Shown in pieces: positions 16,471 to 24,462 of a stretch of 64,000 nucleotides of DNA (position 1 is its first letter; each line of letters starts with the position of its first letter). This stretch comes from Streptomyces cadmiisoli (GTDB taxonomy: Bacteria > Actinomycetota > Actinomycetes > Streptomycetales > Streptomycetaceae), in contig NZ_CP030073.1 in NCBI RefSeq assembly GCF_003261055.1, forward strand, positions 4,960,001 to 5,024,000, in the 5' to 3' direction. A program made the position numbers and the translations under genes. The notes under the pieces are model-generated. The model was not told where the DNA came from. It saw nothing but the letters and a program-made list of their open reading frames with translations, and did no database searches.

Positions 16471-16899
16471 ATGTCCGGTCCCCACGTCATCCGCGGCTCC
16501 GTCTCCCTGCCCGAGGCCGAGCTCCAGTGGCGTTTCTCGCGTTCCTCGGGACCGGGCGGCCAGCACGTCAACACCAGCGACTCGCAGGTGGAGCTGCGGT
16601 TCGATCTGGCCGCGACCGAGGCGCTGCCCGAGGTGTGGAAGCGGCGGGCGCTGGAGCGGCTGGCCGGCCGGCTGGTCGACGGGGTCGTCACCGTGCGCTC
16701 CTCCGAGCACCGGTCCCAGTGGCGCAACCGCGAGGCCGCGGCCGTGCGGCTGGCCGCCCTGCTCGCCGAGGCCACCGCGCCCCCGCCCAAGCCGCGCCGT
16801 CCCACGCGGATCCCGCGCGGGATCAACGAGCGGCGGCTGCGGGAGAAGAAGCAGCGGTCGCAGACCAAGCGCGGACGGTCCGGTCGGGACTGGGGCTGA
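16471..16899 (+). CDS. arfB: Peptidyl-tRNA hydrolase ArfB (ribosome rescue)
   Basis: 142 aa. SSGPGGQHVNTSDSQVELRF contains the GGQ motif (residues 29-31) of class I release factors. There is no codon-recognition domain, and the C-terminal tail is long and basic (RREKKQRSQTKRGRSGRDWG type). That is the architecture of ArfB/YaeJ, whose tail enters the empty mRNA channel of stalled ribosomes while GGQ releases the peptide. ATG 16471 fits the usual family start. Confidence 0.92.
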   Translation: MSGPHVIRGSVSLPEAELQWRFSRSSGPGGQHVNTSDSQVELRFDLAATEALPEVWKRRALERLAGRLVDGVVTVRSSEHRSQWRNREAAAVRLAALLAEATAPPPKPRRPTRIPRGINERRLREKKQRSQTKRGRSGRDWG

Positions 16900-16999
16900 C
16901 GCCCGCCGCGCCCCCGCGGTGCGGCACGCGCGGCGGGCCGGACCGAGGACGTCGGTCTCGGGACCGCCCCGGCGCAGCGGTCCGCGCCGGCCGTCCGGC

Positions 17000-17527
17000 T
17001 CAGCCGACGCCGACGCCGACGCCGGCACCGGCGCGGGCGCCCAGCTCCAGCACGCCCACCGGCTGGTCCCCGCTGGTCTCGCCGGTCCGCCGGAAGCCGA
17101 GACCGAGGTAGAAGGCGCCGGGCCCGGTCGGGCCGGGGTGCCAGGTGACATGGAGACGGTCGCCGCCCCGGCGGCGGATCTCGGCGGCGACCGCCTCGAC
17201 CGCGAACCGGCCGTAGCCGCGGCCCTGCTCCCCGGCGTCGATGTTCAGACGCCACAGCCCCGAGCGGCGGACGCTTCCGTCGCCGAACCAGTCGATGTCG
17301 AAGAAGGCCATCAGGAAACCGACGGGGCGGTCGCCGTCGACGATGAGGCGGGGCCAGGCGACGCCCGGGTGGAGGTAGGCCTCCGCGAGGGACTGCACGA
17401 CCGGTTCGACGGCGTGCTCCTGGTCGGGGCGTACCCGGACGGCGAGGGCCGCCTCGAAGTTCGCGGTCGTGATCTCTGCCAGGCGGGGCGCGGTCCGCTC
17501 GCCGTTCGGTCTCTGCTCGGTCGTCAC
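17000..17527 (-). CDS. GNAT-family N-acetyltransferase, diamine/spermine type
   Basis: 175 aa. NFEAALAVRVRPDQEHAVEPVVQSLAEAY, then GVAWPRLIVDGDRPVGFLMAFF, LNIDAGEQGRGYGRFAVEAV (acetyl-CoA loop) and AFYLGLGFRRTGE. This layout is that of spermine/spermidine (BltD/PaiA-like) acetyltransferases. The substrate is not certain. The last codons are a GTCGGC run giving a Gly-Val tail. Confidence 0.83.
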   Translation of the reverse strand: MTTEQRPNGERTAPRLAEITTANFEAALAVRVRPDQEHAVEPVVQSLAEAYLHPGVAWPRLIVDGDRPVGFLMAFFDIDWFGDGSVRRSGLWRLNIDAGEQGRGYGRFAVEAVAAEIRRRGGDRLHVTWHPGPTGPGAFYLGLGFRRTGETSGDQPVGVLELGARAGAGVGVGVG

Positions 17528-17579
17528 GCGCGCACGCTAGACGCGGCGGCCGTCGCCGGGCGAGCGGTTTTCGGGTGCC

Positions 17580-18188
17580 TCAGCCCAACTGCCGGTAGCG
17601 GCCGTTGAAATACGCCAGCGGTCCGCCGCCCGCGCTCGGCACCCGGGCCGCCAGCACCCGGCCCACGACCAGGGTGTGGTCCCCGGCCGTGACCCGCTGC
17701 TCGGTGCTGCACTCCAGGGTCGCCAGGGCGCCGCCTACCAGGGGCGCGCCCGTCACCTCGCCACGGACGTAGGGGATGTCCTCGAACAGCAGGCGGTCGC
17801 TGATGCGGCCCTTCATGGAGAACCGGCCGGCGATGTGGCGCTGGCTCTCGGAGAGGACGGAGACCGCCCACATCGGCTGCTCGGCGAGCAGGTCGTCCAT
17901 GCGGGAGCCCTCGCGCAGCCCGACCAGGACCAGGGGCGGGTCCAGGGACACCGACATGAACGCCGTCGCCGTCATGCCGACGTCCTCGCCGGCCGGGGCC
18001 CGGGGGTCGTCGGCATCGAGCGGCGGCTCCTGCGCCGTCACCAGCACCACGCCGGCCGCCAGCCGGGTCATCGCGGCCCTGAACTCGTCGTTGCTCACCC
18101 CCACAGCATGCCCGGCGTCGCCGGCCGCGGCGGGGGAGGGCTGGGCCGGCACAGAGGCATGTGGAATGGAGCGGCGCGTGTTCAGCAC
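17580..18188 (-). CDS. Flavin reductase-like (FMN-binding split barrel) protein
   Basis: 202 aa from GTG 18188, or about 172 from GTG 18098 (VSNDEFRAAMTRLAAGVVLVTA), where family similarity begins; the Pro/Ala-rich extension may not be translated. VGMTATAFMSVSLDPPLVLVGLREGSRM and WAVSVLSESQRHIAGRF are the FMN-binding core of the flavin reductase family, which supplies FMNH2 to monooxygenases. No partner monooxygenase is adjacent. It diverges from cdgB. Confidence 0.85.
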   Translation of the reverse strand: MLNTRRSIPHASVPAQPSPAAAGDAGHAVGVSNDEFRAAMTRLAAGVVLVTAQEPPLDADDPRAPAGEDVGMTATAFMSVSLDPPLVLVGLREGSRMDDLLAEQPMWAVSVLSESQRHIAGRFSMKGRISDRLLFEDIPYVRGEVTGAPLVGGALATLECSTEQRVTAGDHTLVVGRVLAARVPSAGGGPLAYFNGRYRQLG

Positions 18189-18339
18189 ATCCGAGACGCT
18201 AGTCTCCGGGGGGAGTTCCCCGCATCGGACCTCGGTCCGAGCAGGGTCCTAGGACCAATGATGGACACCCGTGCAAATTTTGCGTTCAGTAAGCGCACGG
18301 GAAAAACACAGAAACCCCACTCAATTGTTCACGTTTTGC

Positions 18340-18355
18340 TGTGACTTGAGTCACA
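18340..18355. promoter_or_regulatory. Inverted repeat upstream of cdgB; possible BldD-type site
   Basis: TGTGACT-TG-AGTCACA is a perfect 7-bp inverted repeat 127 bp upstream of the cdgB start, followed by TTGACC (18370-18375) as a possible -35. In S. coelicolor, cdgB is a known BldD target, and BldD half-sites have the TnACnC form; TGACTC occurs here on the minus strand, but the full 13-bp consensus does not fit. The rest of the 18189-18481 gap shows no gene. Confidence 0.4.
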
Positions 18356-18481
18356 AGGGGCATTAATTGTTGACCCTGTGTACCGAGTGGGCAGCGCGCT
18401 GTGATTCAGTGGCGGGAAGCTGAAGACGTTACGCCGAAGAGAACCCTTGATTCGCTGCGAGGTCTCGGGGGGAGGGCGAGC

Positions 18482-20122
18482 ATGGAGACCGAGTCGGAGC
18501 CCTACGTCCGTCTTGCGTCCCTGCGACAGCTGCACGAGGTCATGGCGGACATGAACACCGCCCGCAGCCTGGCCGACACGTTGCAGACCGTCGCCGACGG
18601 CGTCGTCACCGCCCTCGGCTACGAACTGGCCTGCGTCAATCTCGTCCGCCCGGACGGCGATCTGGTCGTCGCCGCCTTCGCCGGCAACCCCGCCGCCGAG
18701 GCCCTGATCACCGGCCGGGTCGGCTCCCGCACCTCCTGGGACCGCCGGTTGAACATGGGCGAGACCTGGGGCGATCTGATCTTCATCTCGCACACCGAGG
18801 GCTGGGTCCTCGACGACGACGACGTCCCGCAGTGGTACACCGAGGGCCCCGCGCCCCGCTTCGAGGACGAGTGGCACCCCTCCGACCGCCTCTTCGCCCC
18901 GATGTACGCGCCCGGCGCCCAGGGCGGCCCCGCCTCCGGCGAACTGATCGGCGTGCTCTCCGTGGACCGGCCGCGCAACGGCCGCCGGCCCGGCGCCTGG
19001 GGGCGCGAGGCGCTCCAGATGTACTCCTTCCAGGCCGCCATCGCCATCAGCAACGCGCGTCTGCGTGCGAACATGCAGCGCGCCCTGGTCCGGCTGGAGC
19101 GCGACCAGCAGGCGCTCAGGGCCAGCGAGGAGAGCTTCCGGCAGGCCTTCGAGTACGCCCCCTCCGGCATGGCCATCGCCGAGATGGGCGGCGACCAGCA
19201 CGGCCGGATCCTGCGCACCAACGACGCCCTGTGCCGACTCCTGGGCCGCCCCGCCTCCGCGATGCGCCGCTACTCCTTCTCCGACCTCGTCCACCCCGAG
19301 GACATAGGCACCCTGCTGCGCACCTCCGCCGAGGGCGGCCGCGCCGAGCTGCGCCTCGGCCGCCGCGACGGCAGCTACGTCTGGGTGTCCCTGCGCAACT
19401 CCGTGGTCGCCGACGCGGCCGACGGCCCCCGCTTCCTGCTCACGCACGTCGAGGACATCGAGGAGCGCAAGCGCCGCGAGCTCCAGCTCGCCCACCGCGC
19501 GTCCCACGACTCGCTGACCGGACTGCCCAACTCGGCCGAGCTGCGGTCCCGGCTCGCCGCCCGGCTCTGCCGCCGCCCGCTCACCGCCTACGACTCCCAG
19601 GACGCCGCCTTCGGCTACGACACCGGCGCGAACGCCTTCGACTTCCAGCCGAGCGCCGAGGCCTACGACGTCTACGACCACCATGTGCACACCGTCGCCC
19701 CCGAGGGTGAACATGACGACGGCACGAAGGGGCTCGCGGTGCTGTTCTGCGACCTCGACGGCTTCAAGTCGATCAACGACCGGTTCGGGCACAACGCCGG
19801 GGACGCGGTGCTCATCGAGGTGGCCCGGCGGCTCGGCAACGGTGTGCGCGACGGCGACACGGTCGCCCGGCTCGGCGGCGACGAGTTCGTGATCCTCGCC
19901 GACGGCCTCGGCCGGGCCGACGCCCAGGACCTCGCCGTACGGCTGCGCAACGAGATCATCCAGCCGATCCGGGCCGAGGGCCGGGCCGTGCGCGTCGGGG
20001 CGAGTTTCGGCATCGGATGGGCGCACTGCGGCATGACGGCCGACGAGGTGTTGAAATCCGCTGACGAACGGATGTACGTCGAGAAACGGTCTCGTCCCAA
20101 ACAGCACAGGCGGGCCGGATGA
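18482..20122 (+). CDS. cdgB: Diguanylate cyclase CdgB (GAF-PAS/PAC-GGDEF)
   Basis: 546 aa, soluble. In order: GAF (about 15-190; ASLRQLHEVMADMNTARSL, VLSVDRPRNG), PAS/PAC (about 215-330; ASEESFRQAFEYAPSGMAI, RREL linker) and a GGDEF cyclase domain. The active site GGDEF is at 465-469, and the inhibitory I-site RDGD sits five residues before it, so it should make c-di-GMP under product control. The domain has an insertion of about 50 residues rich in Tyr/Asp (DVYDHHVHTV) between HDSLTGLPN and FCDLDGFKSIND. Order and context match S. coelicolor CdgB (SCO4281), which affects development and antibiotic production. ATG 18482 was chosen over the upstream 18401 codon. Confidence 0.92.
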   Translation: METESEPYVRLASLRQLHEVMADMNTARSLADTLQTVADGVVTALGYELACVNLVRPDGDLVVAAFAGNPAAEALITGRVGSRTSWDRRLNMGETWGDLIFISHTEGWVLDDDDVPQWYTEGPAPRFEDEWHPSDRLFAPMYAPGAQGGPASGELIGVLSVDRPRNGRRPGAWGREALQMYSFQAAIAISNARLRANMQRALVRLERDQQALRASEESFRQAFEYAPSGMAIAEMGGDQHGRILRTNDALCRLLGRPASAMRRYSFSDLVHPEDIGTLLRTSAEGGRAELRLGRRDGSYVWVSLRNSVVADAADGPRFLLTHVEDIEERKRRELQLAHRASHDSLTGLPNSAELRSRLAARLCRRPLTAYDSQDAAFGYDTGANAFDFQPSAEAYDVYDHHVHTVAPEGEHDDGTKGLAVLFCDLDGFKSINDRFGHNAGDAVLIEVARRLGNGVRDGDTVARLGGDEFVILADGLGRADAQDLAVRLRNEIIQPIRAEGRAVRVGASFGIGWAHCGMTADEVLKSADERMYVEKRSRPKQHRRAG

Positions 20123-20243
20123 TGCGCAGGTCGCTGTACTGATGCGATCCGAGTCACCTGTTTGGGCCATCCGGAACGGGTAGGCTCGCCATTCTCACCA
20201 CACGTTCCGCATCCGTTCCGCACCTGTTGAGGAGTACCTAGGG

Positions 20244-21182
20244 ATGACGCCCGGCAACAACGGCGCGAGCACGCCCGAGGACGACGACCCGTTCGGCTAC
20301 CTCTACGCCGACGGTCAGGCCAACGGCGCACAGCCGCCGTCCGGCGGCTACGGCTACCCGAACTCGGTCAGCAGGGTACGGACGGTCGGCGAGCGGCCCT
20401 ACGGCCAGCAGCAGCCGTACGGCCAGCAGGCCGTTCCGCCGCAGCAGGGCGCCTACGGCCAGCCGAACGCGCACTACGCGGCCCCCGAGTCGTTCTCCGG
20501 CGGGACGACCGCCGTCCACCAGCAGCCCGCCCACGGCGGCGGTGGCGGCCGGGGACGCGGCCCCAACACCAAGGGCCTGCTGATCGGCGCCATCGCGGTG
20601 GTCGCCGCGGTCGTGATCGGCATCGGTGTCGCGATGCTCGGCGGTGACGACGACAACGCCGCGGGCGACGACCAGCCCAGCCCCACCGCGCCGGCCGACC
20701 AGAGCGCGGAGTCGAGCCCGTCGGCCGAGAGCAGCGTGGGCCCCGAGGAGGAGCTGCCCACCATCGACGCCAAGGCCCTCCAGCTCGGCCCTCCCGCCCA
20801 GACGGCCTCCGACGTCAAGGGCGCCAAGGCGGAAGGCGGTGTCTACGTGGGGGGCTTCAACAGCCCCGGCGCCTCGGTCACCTGGACCGTCAACGGCATC
20901 CCGAAGTCCGGCAAGTACACCCTGTACGTCGGCTACGGCGTGCCCGGCAAGGACGCCAACGCGACCCTCACGATCAACGGCACGGCCTCCAACACACCGG
21001 TGAACCTGAAGAACTACGCGGGCGCCGCCGAGGGCGACTACGAGAAGGGCTGGACGCGGACCTACAACTACATCCAGCTCAACAAGGGCACGAACACCAT
21101 CAAGATCTCGTGCGAGCAGGGCAACCAGTGCGACGCCAACCTCGACCAGGTGTGGCTGGTCAAGGGCTGGGTCAAGAGCTGA
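20244..21182 (+). CDS. Membrane-anchored carbohydrate-binding (CBM35-like) protein
   Basis: 312 aa. An N-terminal Gln/Tyr/Gly/Pro-rich cytoplasmic segment (PYGQQQPYGQQ) is followed by one membrane helix (GLLIGAIAVVAAVVIGIGVA, about 112-131), a Ser/Glu-rich linker and a C-terminal beta-sandwich (VYVGGFNSPGASVTWTVNG, GKYTLYVGYG, NTIKISCEQGNQCDANLDQV). The last part looks like a CBM35-type carbohydrate module facing outside. The ligand is unknown, but the position next to the GlcNAc genes fits a cell-wall or chitin sugar. It has a GAGGAG ribosome site. Confidence 0.82.
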   Translation: MTPGNNGASTPEDDDPFGYLYADGQANGAQPPSGGYGYPNSVSRVRTVGERPYGQQQPYGQQAVPPQQGAYGQPNAHYAAPESFSGGTTAVHQQPAHGGGGGRGRGPNTKGLLIGAIAVVAAVVIGIGVAMLGGDDDNAAGDDQPSPTAPADQSAESSPSAESSVGPEEELPTIDAKALQLGPPAQTASDVKGAKAEGGVYVGGFNSPGASVTWTVNGIPKSGKYTLYVGYGVPGKDANATLTINGTASNTPVNLKNYAGAAEGDYEKGWTRTYNYIQLNKGTNTIKISCEQGNQCDANLDQVWLVKGWVKS

Positions 21183-21185
21183 CGG

Positions 21186-22115
21186 TCAGGCGGCGCTGAC
21201 CTCGCCGCTCACCGCCACCCGCGCCAGCAGCTCCTCGTAGACGGCCCGGTCGAACTCGCCGGCCACCGGCGCGCCGACAGTCGCCGCGGCGAGGGCGGTG
21301 GCGCGGGTCAGCCGGGCCGGCCACGGCAGTTGCTCGACCAGTCCCGACAGCAGGCCCGCGGCCACGGAGTCCCCGGCGCCGGTCGGATTGCCGTGCACCC
21401 GGGCCGGTGGGGTGGCACGCCAGTGGCCCTCGGGGGTCACCGCGAGCAGGCCCTGGGCACCGAGCGAGGCGACCACCGCGTGCGCGCCGCGTCTGCGGGC
21501 GTCCTGAGTGGCACGCGTCGGTTCGTGGGAGCCGGTGAGTTCGGCCAGTTCCTCGGCGTTGGGCTTGATCAGGTCGGGGCGGGCGGCCAGCCCGCGGCGC
21601 AGCGGCTCCCCGCTGGTGTCCAGCAGCACGGGCACACCGGCCGCCCGCGCCGTACGTATCAGACCCGCGTACGCGCCCACCGGCACGCCCGGCGGCAGGC
21701 TGCCGCACAGGGCCACCGCGGCCGCGGCCGGCAGCAGGTCCTCGAAGGCCGCCAGGAAGGCCGCCCATTCGGCGGGGGCGATCGTCGGGCCCGGTTCGTT
21801 GAGCTGGGTCGTGTCCCCGGACCGCTCGTCCACCACGGCCACCGTGCGCCGGGTCGTGCCGCCGGTCGGCACCAGCGCGTCGACCACTCCGGGCACGGCG
21901 CCGAGCGCGTCCCGCACGGCCCGCCCGGTGCCGCCGCCCGCGAAACCGGTCACCGTCACCGGGTGTCCGAGCGCGGCCAGCACGCGGGCGACGTTCACGC
22001 CCTTGCCGCCGGGTCGCTCGGTCACCTCGGAGACCCGGTGGGTGGCGTGCGGCCGCAGGGACCGTACGCGGTAGGTGATGTCGAGAGCGGTGTTCAGTGT
22101 GACCGTGAGGATCAC
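21186..22115 (-). CDS. PfkB-family hexose kinase (1-phosphofructokinase/tagatose-6-P kinase type)
   Basis: 309 aa. The start ILTVTLNTALDITY, GGKGVNVARVLAALG, and the C-terminal signature GAGDSVAAGLL (anion hole and catalytic Asp) define the PfkB family, 1-phosphofructokinase branch. It lies 128 bp downstream of nagA on the same strand and probably belongs to the nagK-nagA unit, where it could phosphorylate a fructose or tagatose phosphate derived from amino-sugars. The precise sugar is not evident. It converges with the CBM35 gene (3 bp gap). Confidence 0.85.
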   Translation of the reverse strand: MILTVTLNTALDITYRVRSLRPHATHRVSEVTERPGGKGVNVARVLAALGHPVTVTGFAGGGTGRAVRDALGAVPGVVDALVPTGGTTRRTVAVVDERSGDTTQLNEPGPTIAPAEWAAFLAAFEDLLPAAAAVALCGSLPPGVPVGAYAGLIRTARAAGVPVLLDTSGEPLRRGLAARPDLIKPNAEELAELTGSHEPTRATQDARRRGAHAVVASLGAQGLLAVTPEGHWRATPPARVHGNPTGAGDSVAAGLLSGLVEQLPWPARLTRATALAAATVGAPVAGEFDRAVYEELLARVAVSGEVSAA

Positions 22116-22243
22116 CTGGGCCGACCTCCCCCGATGGATGCGTTCTCGTTTTCCGGAGGGTCGATCATGCCAAAGAGAGGGCGGTCGGCACAGCCGTCGC
22201 GGCGACCCGCGTCACCTCGGCGGATTCTCTTCCGGCGGATGTA

Positions 22244-23389
22244 TCAGGGCAGTTGGGGCTCAACCACCCATTCGCCCCGGCGCATCACGCCCTTGAGGCC
22301 GAAGTCGGCGTCCAGGAGCACCAGGTCGGCGTCCTTGCCCGGTTCGAGGGAGCCGATCCGGTCGTACATCCCCAGCAGCCGGGCGGGGTTGGCGGACAGG
22401 GCCGCGACCGCGTGCTCCACCGGCAGCCGGTCGACGGTCACCGCCCGGTGGAACGCCCGGTCCAGGGTGAGGGTGGAGCCCGCGATCGAGCCGCCCTCCA
22501 CCAGGCGGGCCACGCCGTCGCTGACCTCGACCTCCAGCGGGCCGAGCATGTAGCGGCCGTCGCCGAAGCCGGCGGCGTCCATGGCGTCGGTGATGAACGC
22601 GACGCGCTGCGGGCCGGCGTGACGGAACGCCAGTTCCAGGGCGGCGGGGTGCAGATGGGTGCCGTCGTTGATCAGCTCGACGGTCACCCGCTCGTCCTCC
22701 AGGAGGGCGGCGATGGGGCCGGGGGCGCGGTGCCCGAGTGCCGGCATCGCGTTGAACAGGTGCGTGGCGACGGTCGCGCCGGCGTCGATCGCCTCGGCCG
22801 TCTGCTCGTAGGTGGCGTCGGTGTGGCCGACCGCCGCGATCACGCCGTGCTCGACGAGCAGCCGCACGGAGTCGATGCCGCCGGGGAGTTCGGTGGCGAG
22901 GGTGACCATACGGGCCTGGCCGCGGGCCGCGTCGACGAGCTTGCGGACCTCCGCCGGCTCCGGGTCGCGCAGCAGTTCCTGCGAATGGGCGCCCTTGCGG
23001 CACGGGGAGATGAACGGCCCCTCGAAGTGGATGCCGGCGATCTCGCCCTGCTCGGCCAGTTCGGACAGCTGGCCCGCGCGCCGGGCGAGGAAGTCCATGT
23101 CGCCGGTGACGGTGGAGGCGACCAGCGTGGTCGTGCCGTGCAGCCGGTGGGTGCGGATGCCCCGCAGGACCTCGTCGACCGTCCCGGAGGTGAAGGAGGC
23201 CCCGCCGCCGCCGTGGTTGTGGAGGTCGACGAACCCGGGGACCAGCCAGTGGCCCGAGACGTCGACGACCGGTGTGCCGTCGGGGGCCGTGGCGGCGATC
23301 CGCGTGCCGTCGACGATCACGCGGCCGTCGGCCACGGTCCCGGAGGGCAGTACCACCCGGGCACCGGCGAGAACCAAGCTAGGGGCCAT
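22244..23389 (-). CDS. nagA: N-acetylglucosamine-6-phosphate deacetylase
   Basis: 381 aa. VDLHNHGGGG carries the HxH metal site, GIHFEGPFISPCRKGAH the substrate loop with Glu ligand, and VGHTDATYEQ and NDGTHLHPAAL further ligands, with the catalytic Asp in FITDAMDAAG. It removes acetate from GlcNAc-6-P to give glucosamine-6-P. Its ATG overlaps the TGA of nagK by one base, so the two are translationally coupled. Expected control is by DasR through the sites upstream of nagK. Confidence 0.95.
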   Translation of the reverse strand: MAPSLVLAGARVVLPSGTVADGRVIVDGTRIAATAPDGTPVVDVSGHWLVPGFVDLHNHGGGGASFTSGTVDEVLRGIRTHRLHGTTTLVASTVTGDMDFLARRAGQLSELAEQGEIAGIHFEGPFISPCRKGAHSQELLRDPEPAEVRKLVDAARGQARMVTLATELPGGIDSVRLLVEHGVIAAVGHTDATYEQTAEAIDAGATVATHLFNAMPALGHRAPGPIAALLEDERVTVELINDGTHLHPAALELAFRHAGPQRVAFITDAMDAAGFGDGRYMLGPLEVEVSDGVARLVEGGSIAGSTLTLDRAFHRAVTVDRLPVEHAVAALSANPARLLGMYDRIGSLEPGKDADLVLLDADFGLKGVMRRGEWVVEPQLP

Positions 23390-24333
23390 CAGGTGGTTAC
23401 CTCCGAAGGGTCAGTAGGGGTGAGGAGATCCCAGGCGAGCAGCCCGGCACCGAGGCATCCGGCGGTGTCCCCGAGGGCCGCGGGCACGATCGCCGGCAGT
23501 TTCTGGAAGGTGACGCGCCGCCGGACGGCGTCCCGCAGCGGTGTGAACAAGGTTTCCCCCGCCTCGGCGAGCCCGCCACCGATGATGAGTGTGCGGGGGT
23601 CCAGCAGTGTGAGCGCGGTGACGAGGCCGTCGGCGAGCGCGTCGACCGCCTCCTGCCACACGGCCCGCGCGCTCTCGTCGCCGGACGCGACGGCCTTCGC
23701 GCAGTCCGCGGCGTCCGCGTCCGGGTCCCCGGTCGCCGCCGCCCACGCCTGACCGACCGCCGACGCCGAGGCGAACCGCTCCAGGCAGCCGCGCTGACCG
23801 CACGGGCAGGCGGTCCCGCCGGGCCGTACGACGATGTGGCCGATCTCGCCCGCGAAGCCGTGGGCGCCGGCCTCCACCCGGCCGTCGATGCCGATGGCGC
23901 CCGCGATGCCGGTGCCCAGCGGCACGAACAGGAAGCGGTCCGCGCCCCGGCCGGCCCCGATCCGGCCCTCGGCGAGCCCGCCGGTGCGCACGTCGTGGCC
24001 GAGGGCGACGGGGAGGCCGCCGAGCCGGTCGGCGAGCAGTGCGCGCAGCGGCACGTCCCGCCAGCCGAGGTTGGCCGCGTAGGCGGCGATGCCGCGCTCC
24101 TGGTCCACGATGCCGGGGACGGCGACGCCCGCGGCCGCCGCGGACGAGCCGAGGTGCCGCTCGCCGTACGTGTCCAGTTCGGCGGCGAAGTCGAGGATGC
24201 CGTCCACGACCGCGTCGGGTCCGCGCTCGCGCCCCGTGGCCCGGCGCGCCCGGTGCAGCAGGGTGCCGTCCGGCCCGACGAGGGCGGCCTTCATCCCGGT
24301 GCCGCCCACATCGAGGGCGATGACGTGTCTCAC
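23389..24333 (-). CDS. nagK: ROK-family N-acetylglucosamine kinase
   Basis: 314 aa from GTG 24333. It has phosphate-binding ALDVGGTGMKAALV, catalytic GHDVRTGG, the ROK signature GEIGHIVVRPGG and the zinc cluster CPCGQRGCLE. There is no N-terminal helix-turn-helix, so it is a kinase and not a ROK repressor. It makes GlcNAc-6-P for NagA, encoded immediately downstream with a 1-bp overlap. Two DasR-like operators lie 29-62 bp upstream of the start. Confidence 0.93.
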   Translation of the reverse strand: MRHVIALDVGGTGMKAALVGPDGTLLHRARRATGRERGPDAVVDGILDFAAELDTYGERHLGSSAAAAGVAVPGIVDQERGIAAYAANLGWRDVPLRALLADRLGGLPVALGHDVRTGGLAEGRIGAGRGADRFLFVPLGTGIAGAIGIDGRVEAGAHGFAGEIGHIVVRPGGTACPCGQRGCLERFASASAVGQAWAAATGDPDADAADCAKAVASGDESARAVWQEAVDALADGLVTALTLLDPRTLIIGGGLAEAGETLFTPLRDAVRRRVTFQKLPAIVPAALGDTAGCLGAGLLAWDLLTPTDPSEVTT

Positions 24334-24361
24334 GGGGGACAGTGTGGACCGTGGACCCGGA

Positions 24362-24395
24362 AGAGGTCTAGTCCACTTGCGTGGTGTAGACCTTA
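24362..24395. promoter_or_regulatory. Tandem DasR-responsive elements (dre)
   Basis: AGAGGTCTAGTCCACT (24362-24377) differs from the dre consensus AGTGGTCTAGACCACT at two positions. Two bases later CGTGGTGTAGACCTTA (24380-24395) is a weaker second copy. They sit between divergent nagK and the sugar-binding lipoprotein gene. DasR, a GntR-family repressor released by glucosamine-6-phosphate, is known to control nagKA in S. coelicolor from this position. The sites would serve both directions. Confidence 0.85.
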
Positions 24396-24421
24396 ATCCG
24401 GAATTCGGACAAGTGATGCGT

Positions 24422-24441
24422 CGAACGGGTTGTCCCGTTCG
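24422..24441 (+). promoter_or_regulatory. Leader hairpin before the sugar-binding lipoprotein gene
   Basis: CGAACGGG-TTGT-CCCGTTCG forms an 8-bp perfect stem with a 4-base loop, 21 bp before the GTG start at 24463. It would lie in the 5' leader and could affect translation or mRNA stability; no T-run follows, so it is not an obvious terminator. Confidence 0.4.
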
Positions 24442-24462
24442 GCGGGGCAGGGGCGAGAGCAC

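Noticed and set aside
22167..22553. Plus-strand frame beginning MPKRGRSAQPS after GGAGG
   Set aside because: It has a decent ribosome site but is antisense to nagA for most of its length, and its composition (Arg/Ser/Pro) is that of a shadow frame.
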